Positions 1 through 6,707 of a stretch of DNA of 9,529 nt are shown here, in pieces. Positions within the stretch are counted from its first letter, which is position 1. Each line of letters starts with the position of its first letter. Origin of the DNA: Proteobacteria bacterium UBA6920 (lineage in GTDB: Bacteria; Pseudomonadota; Gammaproteobacteria; SG8-11). The stretch lies in assembly GCA_002448875.1 (NCBI GenBank), contig DKAS01000149.1:4648-14176 (forward strand). Reading direction: 5' to 3'. The translations under genes were made by a program, and so were the position numbers. A model generated the notes under the pieces. The model did not search any database. It was not told the DNA's origin and saw only the letters and a list, made by a program, of their open reading frames with translations.

Positions 1-309
1 GTGTCGGTGACCGAACGCACCCGTGAAATCGGCATTCGCATGGCCATCGGCGCCCTGGAGCGGGAAGTGCTGTTGCAGTTTCTCGTCGAGGCGGTGGTGC
101 TGTCCTCGCTGGGCGGGATCATTGGCATCGCCATCGCCCTGCTGGCCTGTCTGCAGTTGACCGCGGCGATGAAGGTTCCTTACATCTTCAACCCGCAGAT
201 CATCATCCTGGCCTTTACTTTTTCCGCCGCGGTCGGTGTGGTCTTCGGTTATGTACCGGCGCGTAAGGCGGCGCGCCTGGACCCCATCGAAGCTTTACGC
301 CACGAGTGA
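1..309 (+). CDS. MacB/FtsX-family ABC transporter permease, C-terminal fragment
   Basis: The last 102 codons of an inner-membrane ABC permease; the reading frame runs in from beyond the window edge. The opening residues VTERTREIGIRMAIGA are the conserved cytoplasmic motif of the FtsX/MacB permease domain, just before its last transmembrane segments. Two or three hydrophobic segments follow (about residues 24-50 and 67-85), and the protein ends in the typical tail PARKAARLDPIEALRHE. The GTG at position 1 is therefore an internal Val codon, not a start. Family members export peptides, lipoproteins or macrolides with a MacB ATPase and usually a MacA adaptor. The substrate cannot be told from this fragment. 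The stop is TGA at 307-309, with the next gene convergent. Family assignment is secure; the specific role is unknown. Confidence 0.9.
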   Translation: MSVTERTREIGIRMAIGALEREVLLQFLVEAVVLSSLGGIIGIAIALLACLQLTAAMKVPYIFNPQIIILAFTFSAAVGVVFGYVPARKAARLDPIEALRHE

Positions 310-333
310 GCAAACCGCGGCAGGCGGGCGACG

Positions 334-371
334 CCGGTCAGCAACTGCGGGTTAACCGCTATGCTGACCGG
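334..371. terminator. Strong intergenic hairpin between convergent genes, possible bidirectional terminator
   Basis: A perfect 10-bp inverted repeat: CCGGTCAGCA at 334-343 and TGCTGACCGG at 362-371. The 18-base loop can itself fold through GCGG (347-350) and CCGC (356-359). It lies between the stop codon of the permease (309) and the stop codon of the minus-strand DUF2231 gene (390). That position fits a shared transcript end. No T-run follows on either strand, so it is not a classical intrinsic terminator. It may instead act as an RNA-stabilising 3' hairpin or a Rho-assisted end. Confidence 0.35.
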
Positions 372-389
372 ACAGCCTGTCTGCCTGTA

Positions 390-893
390 TCAGTGCTGGC
401 TGGCATCGCCGGCGGCTGCCGCGGGCTGAGGCTGGGGTTTGACTTTTTCCACATTCACCCCTTCCTTGTAAACCAGCTCACCGCCATGATATGCAGTATT
501 GAGCAGCATACCGGTGCCGGCCAGCATCGCCACCACAAAAACCAGCGCTTTGACGCCGGTCAGCTTGAATTTTTTCCAGATGGCACCCAACATGCCTACC
601 GCCAGCACTGCAAAAATCATGATGGTGGTGCCGGCAAGCTCCTCATGCTCCTCCAGAGGATCTTTAGCAAAACCTTTGTCAATCGCCGCATCCAGCGCCA
701 TATCGCCAAACGCCGCAGCGGCGATCGCAGCGATCAGACCGCCAGCGAGCAAGGCAGCGCCGGTGTAGGACAGGCAGGCGCGGGCGGCCAGATCTTTTCC
801 GGTAACCAGCATAAAGCTGTAAACACCCAGCGCCAAAATCAGCATGACAATGGGGAAATGAACAAGCATGGGGTGAATTTGTGAAATATCCAT
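390..893 (-). CDS. DUF2231 family four-helix inner-membrane protein
   Basis: A 167-residue integral membrane protein of the DUF2231 family, function unknown. The N-terminus carries the family hallmark HPMLVHFP (residues 7-14), which leads into helix 1 (about 12-31). Helices 2 to 4 lie at about 43-63, 87-106 and 114-132. After helix 4 comes YHGGELVYKEG (135-145), also typical of the family, and then a Pro/Ala-rich polar tail. Conserved histidines at the membrane edges (H7, H12, H83, H136) could be cofactor ligands, but that is speculation. The ATG whose complement is at 891-893 was chosen because GAGGA lies six bases upstream. An alternative start eight codons earlier would be TTG with no ribosome site. 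It is a single gene on the minus strand, convergent with the permease and divergent from the cytochrome gene. Confidence 0.85.
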   Translation of the reverse strand: MDISQIHPMLVHFPIVMLILALGVYSFMLVTGKDLAARACLSYTGAALLAGGLIAAIAAAAFGDMALDAAIDKGFAKDPLEEHEELAGTTIMIFAVLAVGMLGAIWKKFKLTGVKALVFVVAMLAGTGMLLNTAYHGGELVYKEGVNVEKVKPQPQPAAAAGDASQH

Positions 894-1022
894 AAGTTCC
901 TCGGTAAACACTTTCAATCATTGAGTGACGGCATGCAACCTGTCCGGCCACGCGTTGTGCTGTGGCATCATTACGGGCGGGTCACCGCCGGTATTCGCTG
1001 GTTCTGAATGCAAACCGGCATT

Positions 1023-1028
1023 ATTATA
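1023..1028 (-). promoter_or_regulatory. Possible promoter (-10) for the DUF2231 gene
   Basis: The minus strand reads TATAAT, a perfect sigma-70 -10 hexamer, inside an AT-rich island (1020-1034) in otherwise GC-rich DNA. Transcription would start about 1015 and leave a leader of about 120 bases before the ATG at 893. No convincing -35 hexamer sits 16-18 bases upstream, so this is tentative. The same island also reads TATAAA on the plus strand. Confidence 0.3.
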
Positions 1029-1205
1029 AAAAACGAATCCGATCCGCGAGGACTATACCCGCTGGCGTGTAATCTGCGCAACACCACCAGTTTAGACGCC
1101 CGGGGTGAATTAAACATGAATCCCCGGAGCGACTACCCGAGCCGCGACCGCATACAGTCCTGAGCCAGGACGCTGCCCGCGAGCAGCGAAGGTCATCCTG
1201 CTAAT

Positions 1206-1238
1206 TTGTACTCCTGTCACAAAGGAATTAAAATTCCT
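1206..1238 (+). promoter_or_regulatory. Candidate promoter with palindromic operator for the cytochrome gene
   Basis: A -35-like TTGTAC (1206-1211, three of six matches to consensus) is followed after exactly 17 bases by TAAAAT (1229-1234, five of six). Transcription would begin about 1241, some 40 bases before the ATG at 1281. The -10 lies inside a palindrome, AGGAATT-AA-AATTCCT (1223-1238), with perfect 7-base arms. A protein bound there would block RNA polymerase, so it is a plausible repressor site. The promoter is a pattern match only; the palindrome is certain as sequence. Confidence 0.4.
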
Positions 1239-1280
1239 CAGGGTCATGCGCCAGGACCTGCGTGCCGTCGGGGAGAACAT

Positions 1281-3563
1281 ATGGACAATACGAACGCTGT
1301 CAGCGGCATTTTTACTTTTCCACCGGCGCCGATGCTGCGTCGCCTTGGTCTGAGTCTGCTGATGATCTGCGGCCAGGCCCTGGCCGGCGCCGCCGCCAAC
1401 GACGACCCGTACACCAGTGAAGACAGTTGCGCCGCCTGCCACCCCGCGCAATTCCAGGCCTGGTCCGGCTCCCAGCACGACCTGGCGATGCAGGCGGCGA
1501 CACCCGCCACCGTGCTCGGCGATTTCAACGAACGACACTTCCGTTACGCCGGCATCGACAGTGTTTTTCGCCGCCGCCAGGATAGCTACTACGTCTTCAC
1601 CGACGATGCCCGCGGCCAAGGCACGGAGTTTCCCATTGCCTACACCTTCGGGGTTGCGCCGTTACAGCAATACCTGGTGGCCTTTCCCGGCAACCGCCTG
1701 CAAGCACTGTCCATCGCCTGGGACGTTGGCGGTAAACGCTGGTTTCACCTGTACCCGGAGGAAAAAATCACCTATCGCGACGAACTGCACTGGACCGGAC
1801 CGGCGCAGAACTGGAACTACATGTGCGCCGAGTGCCACGCCACCGGTTATCGCAAGGCATACGACGCCGCCGCCGGCATCTATCGCAGTCAGGCGGCGCG
1901 CTACGATGTGGGTTGCCAGGCCTGCCACGGGCCGGCGGCACGGCATGTACAACGCTGGCAAAACCGCCCGCCGGATGAGGACACGGCGGGCAAGGGCAAA
2001 CAGGATTTCGCGGTCGATCTCGCCGCCCGTGACAGCGACCGCCAGATCGACGCCTGCGCCCGCTGCCATTCCCACCGCATTGCCCTCACCGACGACTATC
2101 GGGCGGGACAAGCGCTGCTGGACACGCACCTGCCCTCACTGCTCACCGACCCGCTGTATTTCGCCGACGGCCAGATCCGTGGCGAGGTCTATGTTTACGG
2201 GTCATTCGTGCAAAGTAAAATGTATGCGCACGGCGTGCGTTGCAGCGACTGCCATGATCCACACAGTGGCCGGCCGCGCGCCGCCGGCAACGCGCTGTGC
2301 ACCGTTTGTCATCAGACCGGCGTCGCCAGGGACCGGCCCGCGGTGGACTTGAGCACACTAAAACACCAGGACTACGACACTGCCGCGCACCATTTTCACT
2401 CGCCGGGGAAGCCGGGCTCCTTCTGTGTCGACTGTCATGCGCCGACTCGCACCTATATGCAGATCGACCCGCGCCGCGACCACAGCTTCCGCATTCCCCG
2501 TCCGGAAGTCGCCAGCGCGGTCGGCGCTCCCGACGCCTGCACCGGCTGCCACCGGCAGCGCTCGGCGCAATGGGCGGCACAGCGCATCGCCGGCTGGTAC
2601 CAGCGAAAACCCGCGGCGCCGGATCACTACGGCCTGGCCCTGGACGCCGGTCGTCGGGGCAAAGCCGGCGCGGTCAGTGGCCTGTACGCCCTGGTCACCG
2701 ACACCGCGCAGCCGACCATCGTGCGCGCCACCGCCCTGCAGCTGCTCAGCACTTATCCCGGCAGGCGCAGCGCCGAAGCCCTGGTCCAGGCGCTCGCTGA
2801 CTCGGCGGCAATGGTAAGACGGGTCGCGGTGAGCGGACTGGCCAGCATGGACGCCGGTCGCAAAACCGCGCTGTTGCCGCCGCTGCTGACGGATCCGATA
2901 CGCGCGGTACGCATGGAAACGGCGCGCCTGCTGGCCCCGCTCCGCCAGACGCTGCCAACCGCGGCCCAGGCCCGGCTGGACAGCGCCATGGGCGAGTACC
3001 TGGCCAGCCAGCAGCAGAATGCCGATCGCCCGGAAGCCCTGACCAATCTGGGAAACTTCTACGCCAGCCGCGGCGCCGGCGGGCAGGCGGAACAGTATTT
3101 CCGCCGCGCCCTGGCGCTGGATGCCCGTTGCGTAGTCGCTTATGCCGCCCTGGCCGACCTGTTGCGGGCACGTCACGAGGACGCGGCCGCCACGGAGCTG
3201 TTGCGCGCCGGTTTGCGGCAGCAACCCCACGCCGCTCTCCTGCACGAAATGCTGGGTTTTGCCCTGGTGCGCCTGAATCGCAAGTCCGAGGCCCTGCCGG
3301 AATTCGCCGCCAGCGCCAGCGACGCGCCGGACAGCAGTCGCGCCCAGTATGTGTACGCCGTTGCCCTGCACGACGCCGGCCGTGGCGATGACGCCTTACG
3401 CCTGCTGGAGACCGCGGCCCGGAAACAGGGCGATCGCAATGTGCTGCTGGCGCTGACTGCCTACCACCGTGATCGGGGTGACGTGACCAAGGCGAATCAC
3501 TATCTGCAAACCCTGCGCGCCATCAATCCAGAGGATCCGGCCCTTTCCTCCCCGGGGCGCTGA
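1281..3563 (+). CDS. Exported octahaem cytochrome c with C-terminal HEAT-like and TPR repeats
   Basis: A 760-residue protein, probably a periplasmic electron carrier or redox enzyme; the substrate is unknown. Residues 18-38 (MLRRLGLSLLMICGQALAGA and on) form a signal peptide after a 17-residue N-extension. Eight CXXCH c-haem motifs follow, at about residues 50, 182, 212, 259, 321, 340, 382 and 420. The first, within SCAACHPAQFQAW, resembles the cytochrome c554 family. No CXXCK or CX3-4CH variant is seen, which argues against a NrfA- or OTR-type active-site haem. Residues about 465-555 look like HEAT repeats and about 583-750 like four or more TPRs, so the C-terminus is probably a protein-docking arm. 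The ATG at 1281 follows GGGGAG by six bases and is preferred to a TTG 25 codons upstream or an ATG at 1332. The gene stands alone. The cytochrome and repeat calls are firm; the enzymatic role is not assigned. Confidence 0.88.
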   Translation: MDNTNAVSGIFTFPPAPMLRRLGLSLLMICGQALAGAAANDDPYTSEDSCAACHPAQFQAWSGSQHDLAMQAATPATVLGDFNERHFRYAGIDSVFRRRQDSYYVFTDDARGQGTEFPIAYTFGVAPLQQYLVAFPGNRLQALSIAWDVGGKRWFHLYPEEKITYRDELHWTGPAQNWNYMCAECHATGYRKAYDAAAGIYRSQAARYDVGCQACHGPAARHVQRWQNRPPDEDTAGKGKQDFAVDLAARDSDRQIDACARCHSHRIALTDDYRAGQALLDTHLPSLLTDPLYFADGQIRGEVYVYGSFVQSKMYAHGVRCSDCHDPHSGRPRAAGNALCTVCHQTGVARDRPAVDLSTLKHQDYDTAAHHFHSPGKPGSFCVDCHAPTRTYMQIDPRRDHSFRIPRPEVASAVGAPDACTGCHRQRSAQWAAQRIAGWYQRKPAAPDHYGLALDAGRRGKAGAVSGLYALVTDTAQPTIVRATALQLLSTYPGRRSAEALVQALADSAAMVRRVAVSGLASMDAGRKTALLPPLLTDPIRAVRMETARLLAPLRQTLPTAAQARLDSAMGEYLASQQQNADRPEALTNLGNFYASRGAGGQAEQYFRRALALDARCVVAYAALADLLRARHEDAAATELLRAGLRQQPHAALLHEMLGFALVRLNRKSEALPEFAASASDAPDSSRAQYVYAVALHDAGRGDDALRLLETAARKQGDRNVLLALTAYHRDRGDVTKANHYLQTLRAINPEDPALSSPGR

Positions 3564-3586
3564 TTTCACCGTGCAGGGGCAAACAC

Positions 3587-3606
3587 CTCGGCCGCCGCCG
3601 GGTTTT
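3587..3606 (+). terminator. Weak intrinsic terminator after the cytochrome gene
   Basis: A short GC-rich hairpin, CTCGGC with GCCGGG (3587-3592 and 3597-3602, one G-U pair, loop CGCC), is followed by TTTT (3603-3606). It begins 24 bases after the cytochrome stop codon. The stem is short and the T-run minimal, so termination may be partial. Confidence 0.4.
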
Positions 3607-3750
3607 GCAGCGTCCTGAAAGCGACAATAATTCGTCATTTTTTTGCCGATACCTTTGTCAACAATTTTTTATGTTAAAAACCGTAACAATATTTTGACGC
3701 TTCCCCCCTCTACCCCCAGACAATCGACCGGTTTTGCCATGAAACACGGT

Positions 3751-3766
3751 TGGCACGCCACGTGAA
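3751..3766 (+). promoter_or_regulatory. Sigma-54-like promoter element
   Basis: TGGCACG (3751-3757) matches the sigma-54 -24 box perfectly. Four bases later comes GTGAA, where TTGCA/T is expected for the -12 box. The usually essential GC there reads GA, so the match is incomplete. If active, transcription would start about 3776-3779, just before the first hairpin of the candidate RNA. The upstream DNA is AT-rich, with an imperfect direct repeat AACAAT (3660-3665 and 3685-3690) that could be a regulator site. No good sigma-70 alternative was found. Confidence 0.28.
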
Positions 3767-3776
3767 TATAAAAAAG

Positions 3777-3868
3777 TACGTTTATTGATGAGTTGTAACA
3801 GATTTAATCGCATCTCCTGTTTTACAACCCTCCCCTCCTCGGGTGCTAGCAATAGCACCCTTTTTTTT
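3777..3868 (+). ncRNA. Candidate small RNA or leader attenuator
   Basis: The segment has a small-RNA architecture. Hairpin 1 pairs GTTGTAA (3792-3798) plus CAG (3799-3801) with CTG (3817-3819) plus TTACAAC (3822-3828), leaving a two-T bulge. A single-stranded C/T linker (3829-3840) follows and holds two CCTCC motifs, complementary to Shine-Dalgarno sequences. A perfect intrinsic terminator (3841-3868) closes it. The 5' end is inferred from the sigma-54-like element at 3751. The RNA would be about 90 bases long. The next gene begins 35 bases past the T-run and has no visible promoter of its own, so the same structure could instead attenuate the mla operon. No known RNA family is recognised. 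Confidence 0.35.
3841..3868 (+). terminator. Perfect Rho-independent terminator
   Basis: GGGTGCTA (3841-3848) and TAGCACCC (3853-3860) form a perfect 8-bp stem with a GCAA tetraloop, followed at once by eight T (3861-3868). It is the strongest terminator in the window. It lies about 280 bases after the cytochrome stop and 35 bases before the next start codon. It therefore more likely ends a short transcript begun in this gap, or attenuates the downstream operon, than serves the cytochrome gene. Confidence 0.85.
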
Positions 3869-3903
3869 GTACAAACAAACCTTCGAACTCAACAACGGCT
3901 CCC

Positions 3904-4575
3904 ATGATATTACGCGCGCAACCCAGTGTAGGTGCCGTCGACTGGCGACATGCGGCATGGCTGGAGAATTTTTACCCGCATACGCTGCCCGCAGACTGGC
4001 AACTGGCATTCTATGCCAACGAGTTTCTTACCGTGCTGGTTCCCCGCGAACGCTGGCTGGATCGGGATGCCGCTGAATGTGCACAATGGCTGGCGGAGGT
4101 GGGAAGCAATTTTCGGCTGTTTCTCGATTGCCCGCTGGACAGCGAACACACATTGCAGCGCCTGCAGCGTACCTTCGCCCAGCCACAGTGGCCAGCACAC
4201 GCCCTGGGCGGCTTGCTGGTACGCAGCGACAATGCGGATTTTGTGCAGGCACTGCTGACAAATAACGCTAGCTTGGGTTGCCAGCTGATTGTAGGGTATA
4301 GTGGCGAGGAATTGACATTCCGGGATAGTCGGGACCATCCACCGAACTGGCTCTGGCTGCCGCAACAGCGGCAAGCGCTGAGCGAAGGCCACGGCATCAG
4401 TGTCGGCCTGATCGAACAGGCGCAGTGCCGCGATGACCGGTCCCTGCGCGCCCTGATCGAGAGTTTCATGGCACGCGGCGGTGCTGCAGCGCAGGAAGCG
4501 TATCTGTTCATCGCCGGAGACCCGCCCAGCACGGAAACTTTACGCCGGGCGAATATCATCGGCCAGTTATTGTAG
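3904..4575 (+). CDS. Short DUF72 (YecE)-like protein, first gene of the mla operon
   Basis: A 223-residue soluble protein without signal peptide or membrane helix. Residues about 14-48 (WRHAAWLENFYPHTLPADWQ and then LAFYANEFLTVLVPRERW) resemble the start of DUF72/YecE TIM-barrel proteins, which have W..FYP...W.L.YYA..F.TVE. The later segments FRLFLDCP (72-79) and ALGGLLV (101-107) fit the same fold. The usual catalytic-looking Glu-Asn pair of DUF72 is replaced by VLVP. The protein is also short for the family, so it may be a degenerate or specialised branch. The biochemical role of DUF72 is unknown. The ATG has only a weak ribosome site. The gene ends 42 bases before mlaF on the same strand, so it is probably co-transcribed with the lipid transport genes. 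The family call is moderate; the reading frame itself is secure. Confidence 0.6.
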   Translation: MILRAQPSVGAVDWRHAAWLENFYPHTLPADWQLAFYANEFLTVLVPRERWLDRDAAECAQWLAEVGSNFRLFLDCPLDSEHTLQRLQRTFAQPQWPAHALGGLLVRSDNADFVQALLTNNASLGCQLIVGYSGEELTFRDSRDHPPNWLWLPQQRQALSEGHGISVGLIEQAQCRDDRSLRALIESFMARGGAAAQEAYLFIAGDPPSTETLRRANIIGQLL

Positions 4576-4617
4576 TCAACCATGCTATCTACCTGAGGAC
4601 GACACAGCAGACATCCT

Positions 4618-5430
4618 ATGACGCAGCACGAACCCCTGGTCAAGATACGTAATTTGCATTTCTCTCGTGGCAATCGCAAGATTTTCGACGGCGTGGACAT
4701 CGATATCGAAGCAGGCCGGATTACCGCCATCATGGGTCCCAGCGGCACCGGCAAGACCACCCTGCTCAAGCTGATCGGCGGTCAGTTGCGTCCGGACAAG
4801 GGCAGCATCCATGTCGACGGCCAGGAAGTACATCGCCTGCGCCATGGCCAGCTCTATGCGCTGCGCAAGCGCATGGGCATGCTGTTTCAAAGCGGCGCCC
4901 TGCTCACCGATATCAATGTCTTCGATAACGTGGCTTTCCCCATACGCGAACACACCAAGTTGCCGGAGTCCCTGATTCGCCACCTGGTGCTGATGAAGCT
5001 GCAGGCGGTCGGCCTGCGCGGCGCCCGCGACCTGATGCCCAGCGAGCTGTCCGGCGGCATGGCGCGACGGGTGGCACTGGCCCGCGCTATCGCCCTGGAC
5101 CCGATGATGATCATGTTCGATGAGCCGTTCACCGGTCAGGATCCCATTTCCATGGGGGTGCTGGTCACCCTGATCCGTTCCCTGAACGACGCGCTGGGCC
5201 TGACCAGCATCCTGGTGTCCCATGACGTGGCGGAAACGGCGTCCATCTCCGACTACATTTACGTCATTTCCGAAGGCAAGGTGGTGGAACATGGCACGCC
5301 GGAAGCGATTAACCGCTCCGCCTCGCAGTGGGTGAAACAGTTCATGGAAGGCCTGCCGGACGGTCCGGTGCCGTTCCACTACCAGGCGGTGGATTACGCG
5401 GAGGATTTACTGACGGGGGGCGGTCGATGA
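4618..5430 (+). CDS. mlaF: MlaF, ATPase of the MlaFEDB phospholipid transporter
   Basis: The cytoplasmic ATPase that powers phospholipid movement between the inner-membrane MlaFEDB complex and MlaC. All ABC motifs are present: Walker [10 protein letters not shown] (40-48), Q-loop Q91 in LFQSGALL, signature LSGGM (144-148), Walker B MIMFDEP ending at 170 with catalytic E169, D-loop GQDP (173-176) and H-loop H202. The segment [19 protein letters not shown] is typical of MlaF and its MCE-system relatives. The 270 residues match the family. The only possible start nearby is ATG 4618; a GAGGA sits rather far upstream (4595-4599), so initiation may be modest. The stop codon overlaps the mlaE start (ATGA at 5427-5430), which suggests translational coupling. 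Confidence 0.95.
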   Translation: MTQHEPLVKIRNLHFSRGNRKIFDGVDIDIEAGRITAIMGPSGTGKTTLLKLIGGQLRPDKGSIHVDGQEVHRLRHGQLYALRKRMGMLFQSGALLTDINVFDNVAFPIREHTKLPESLIRHLVLMKLQAVGLRGARDLMPSELSGGMARRVALARAIALDPMMIMFDEPFTGQDPISMGVLVTLIRSLNDALGLTSILVSHDVAETASISDYIYVISEGKVVEHGTPEAINRSASQWVKQFMEGLPDGPVPFHYQAVDYAEDLLTGGGR

Positions 5431-6206
5431 TCAACATGCTGCAGAAACTGGGGGCATCCACCCTCGGCATCTTCGAACGCCTGGGGCGGGGGCATCTATT
5501 CCTTTACTATACGCTGCGCGGTATCGGCAGCCTGCTGCCGCGCCCCAATCTGGTACTGGCGCAAGTCTATGCCACCGGCGTTCTGTCCCTGATCATCATC
5601 CTGGTGTCCGGCCTGTTCGTCGGCATGGTGCTGGGGCTGCAGGGCTACAATACCCTGGTGGACTTCGGCGCCGAGGAATCGCTGGGCGTCATGGTCGCCC
5701 TGTCGCTGGTACGTGAACTGGGCCCGGTGGTCACCGCCCTGCTGTTCGCCGGTCGCGCCGGCTCGGCGCTGACGGCGGAAATCGGCCTGATGAAGAGCAC
5801 GGAACAGCTCTCCGGCATGGAAATGATGGCGGTGGATCCGCTGGCGCGGGTGATCGCTCCACGCTTCCTCGCCGGCGCCATCGCCATGCCCCTGCTGGCC
5901 GCCATGTTCAGCGCCGTCGGCGTCATGGGCGGTTATTTCGTCGGCGTCGGGCTGCTGGGGGTGGACGAGGGGGCCTTCTGGTCGCAAATGCAGGCCAGCG
6001 TCGATGTTGATGAGGACATTATCAATGGCGTCATCAAAAGCATCGCCTTTGGCATCGTTGTCACCTGGATCGCCGTTTTCGAAGGTTACGATTGCATACC
6101 GACGTCCGAGGGCGTCAGCCGCGCCACCACCCGCACCGTTGTCCATTCGTCGCTGGCGGTGCTGGGCCTGGATTTTGTACTAACCGCACTCATGTTCGGA
6201 GAATAA
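5427..6206 (+). CDS. mlaE: MlaE, permease of the MlaFEDB phospholipid transporter
   Basis: The integral membrane permease of 259 residues that forms the transmembrane core with MlaF below and the MlaD ring above. After an N-terminal amphipathic stretch (1-35), hydrophobic segments lie at about 45-72, 87-112, 143-178, 203-220 and 240-257. The family signature is clear: [20 protein letters not shown] (95-114), then [19 protein letters not shown], which includes the loop that couples to the ATPase. The start is ATG 5427, overlapping the mlaF stop; a G-rich ribosome site lies just upstream. The same frame stays open back to 5328, but those codons overlap mlaF and do not resemble MlaE. mlaD follows after three bases. 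Confidence 0.95.
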   Translation: MINMLQKLGASTLGIFERLGRGHLFLYYTLRGIGSLLPRPNLVLAQVYATGVLSLIIILVSGLFVGMVLGLQGYNTLVDFGAEESLGVMVALSLVRELGPVVTALLFAGRAGSALTAEIGLMKSTEQLSGMEMMAVDPLARVIAPRFLAGAIAMPLLAAMFSAVGVMGGYFVGVGLLGVDEGAFWSQMQASVDVDEDIINGVIKSIAFGIVVTWIAVFEGYDCIPTSEGVSRATTRTVVHSSLAVLGLDFVLTALMFGE

Positions 6207-6209
6207 ATC

Positions 6210-6707
6210 ATGATGCATAGCAGAACGATACAACTGTGGGTGGGTATATTTGTCGCGCTGGGCATGGCTTCATTGTTTATGTTGTCAATGAAAGTCAGTA
6301 ACATCAATGCATTCCGCGCTGTGGAAGGCTTTACCGTGACGGCCAAGTTCGAGAATATCGGCGGTCTGAAAGTGCGCTCGCCGGTCAAAATGGCGGGCGT
6401 GGTGGTCGGCCGGGTCGATGACATCGGCTTCGATAACGACAGCTACGAAGCCGTCGTCAGCATGAAAATCGAGGACAAATACCAGCACATGCCCCTGGAC
6501 ACCACGGCCAGCATTTTCACCGCCGGCCTGCTGGGCGAGCAGTATATCGGCCTGGAGCCGGGGGGCGAGGAGCAGTACCTGAAGGAAGGTTCGGAAATCA
6601 AACTCACTCAGTCCGCCATGGTGCTGGAAAACCTGATCGGCACCTTTCTGTTCGACAAAGCGGACAAGGCGGAAAAATCCGGCACTGCTGACAAAGGAAG
6701 CAAATAG
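6210..6707 (+). CDS. mlaD: MlaD, MCE-domain subunit of the phospholipid transporter
   Basis: A 165-residue inner-membrane-anchored protein. One transmembrane helix lies near the N-terminus (about 8-27), followed by a single periplasmic MCE domain (about 40-117). The domain shows the typical VTAKFENIGGLKVRSPVKMA (43-62), then GVVVGRV, and later LLGEQYIGLEPGG (107-119). In E. coli, MlaD forms a hexameric ring with a lipid-conducting central pore. The C-terminal hydrophobic segment SAMVLENLIGTFLF (135-148) would form the helices around the pore exit. The tail is Lys-rich and polar. A GGAG eight bases before ATG 6210 is the ribosome site. The stop ends at 6707, immediately before the start codon of the TolC-like gene. 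As in E. coli, one MCE domain is too short to reach the outer membrane alone. Confidence 0.95.
   Translation: MMHSRTIQLWVGIFVALGMASLFMLSMKVSNINAFRAVEGFTVTAKFENIGGLKVRSPVKMAGVVVGRVDDIGFDNDSYEAVVSMKIEDKYQHMPLDTTASIFTAGLLGEQYIGLEPGGEEQYLKEGSEIKLTQSAMVLENLIGTFLFDKADKAEKSGTADKGSK

Larger units (their letters stand above)
894..1280. other. Divergent intergenic region between the DUF2231 and cytochrome genes
   Basis: About 390 bases without a supportable gene. It holds several small dyads: CCGGGG (1100-1105) with CCCCGG (1122-1127); GTCCT (1157-1161) with AGGAC (1167-1171); CGCTGC (1171-1176) with GCAGCG (1183-1188); and a 16-base palindrome at 1223-1238. None is followed by a T-run, so none looks like an intrinsic terminator. 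A longer cytochrome frame opens at a TTG at 1206, but it has no ribosome site and puts a polar stretch before the signal peptide. Confidence 0.6.

Noticed and set aside
306..884. Plus-strand open frame of 192 codons following the permease
   Set aside because: It covers the minus-strand DUF2231 gene, whose hydrophobic helices and family motifs are clear; the plus-strand product is low-complexity and His/Gln-rich.
2358..3371. Long minus-strand open frame of 337 codons inside the cytochrome gene
   Set aside because: It is antisense to a gene with clear haem and TPR motifs; such frames are common in GC-rich DNA and the translation shows no recognisable domain.
3777..3903. Riboswitch or T-box leader
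   Set aside because: No T-box sequence and no recognisable riboswitch core; only two simple hairpins and a terminator are present.
5328..5426. Upstream extension of the mlaE frame
   Set aside because: The 33 extra codons overlap mlaF and encode a Gly/Arg-rich stretch unlike MlaE; ATG 5427 has an ATGA overlap with mlaF.
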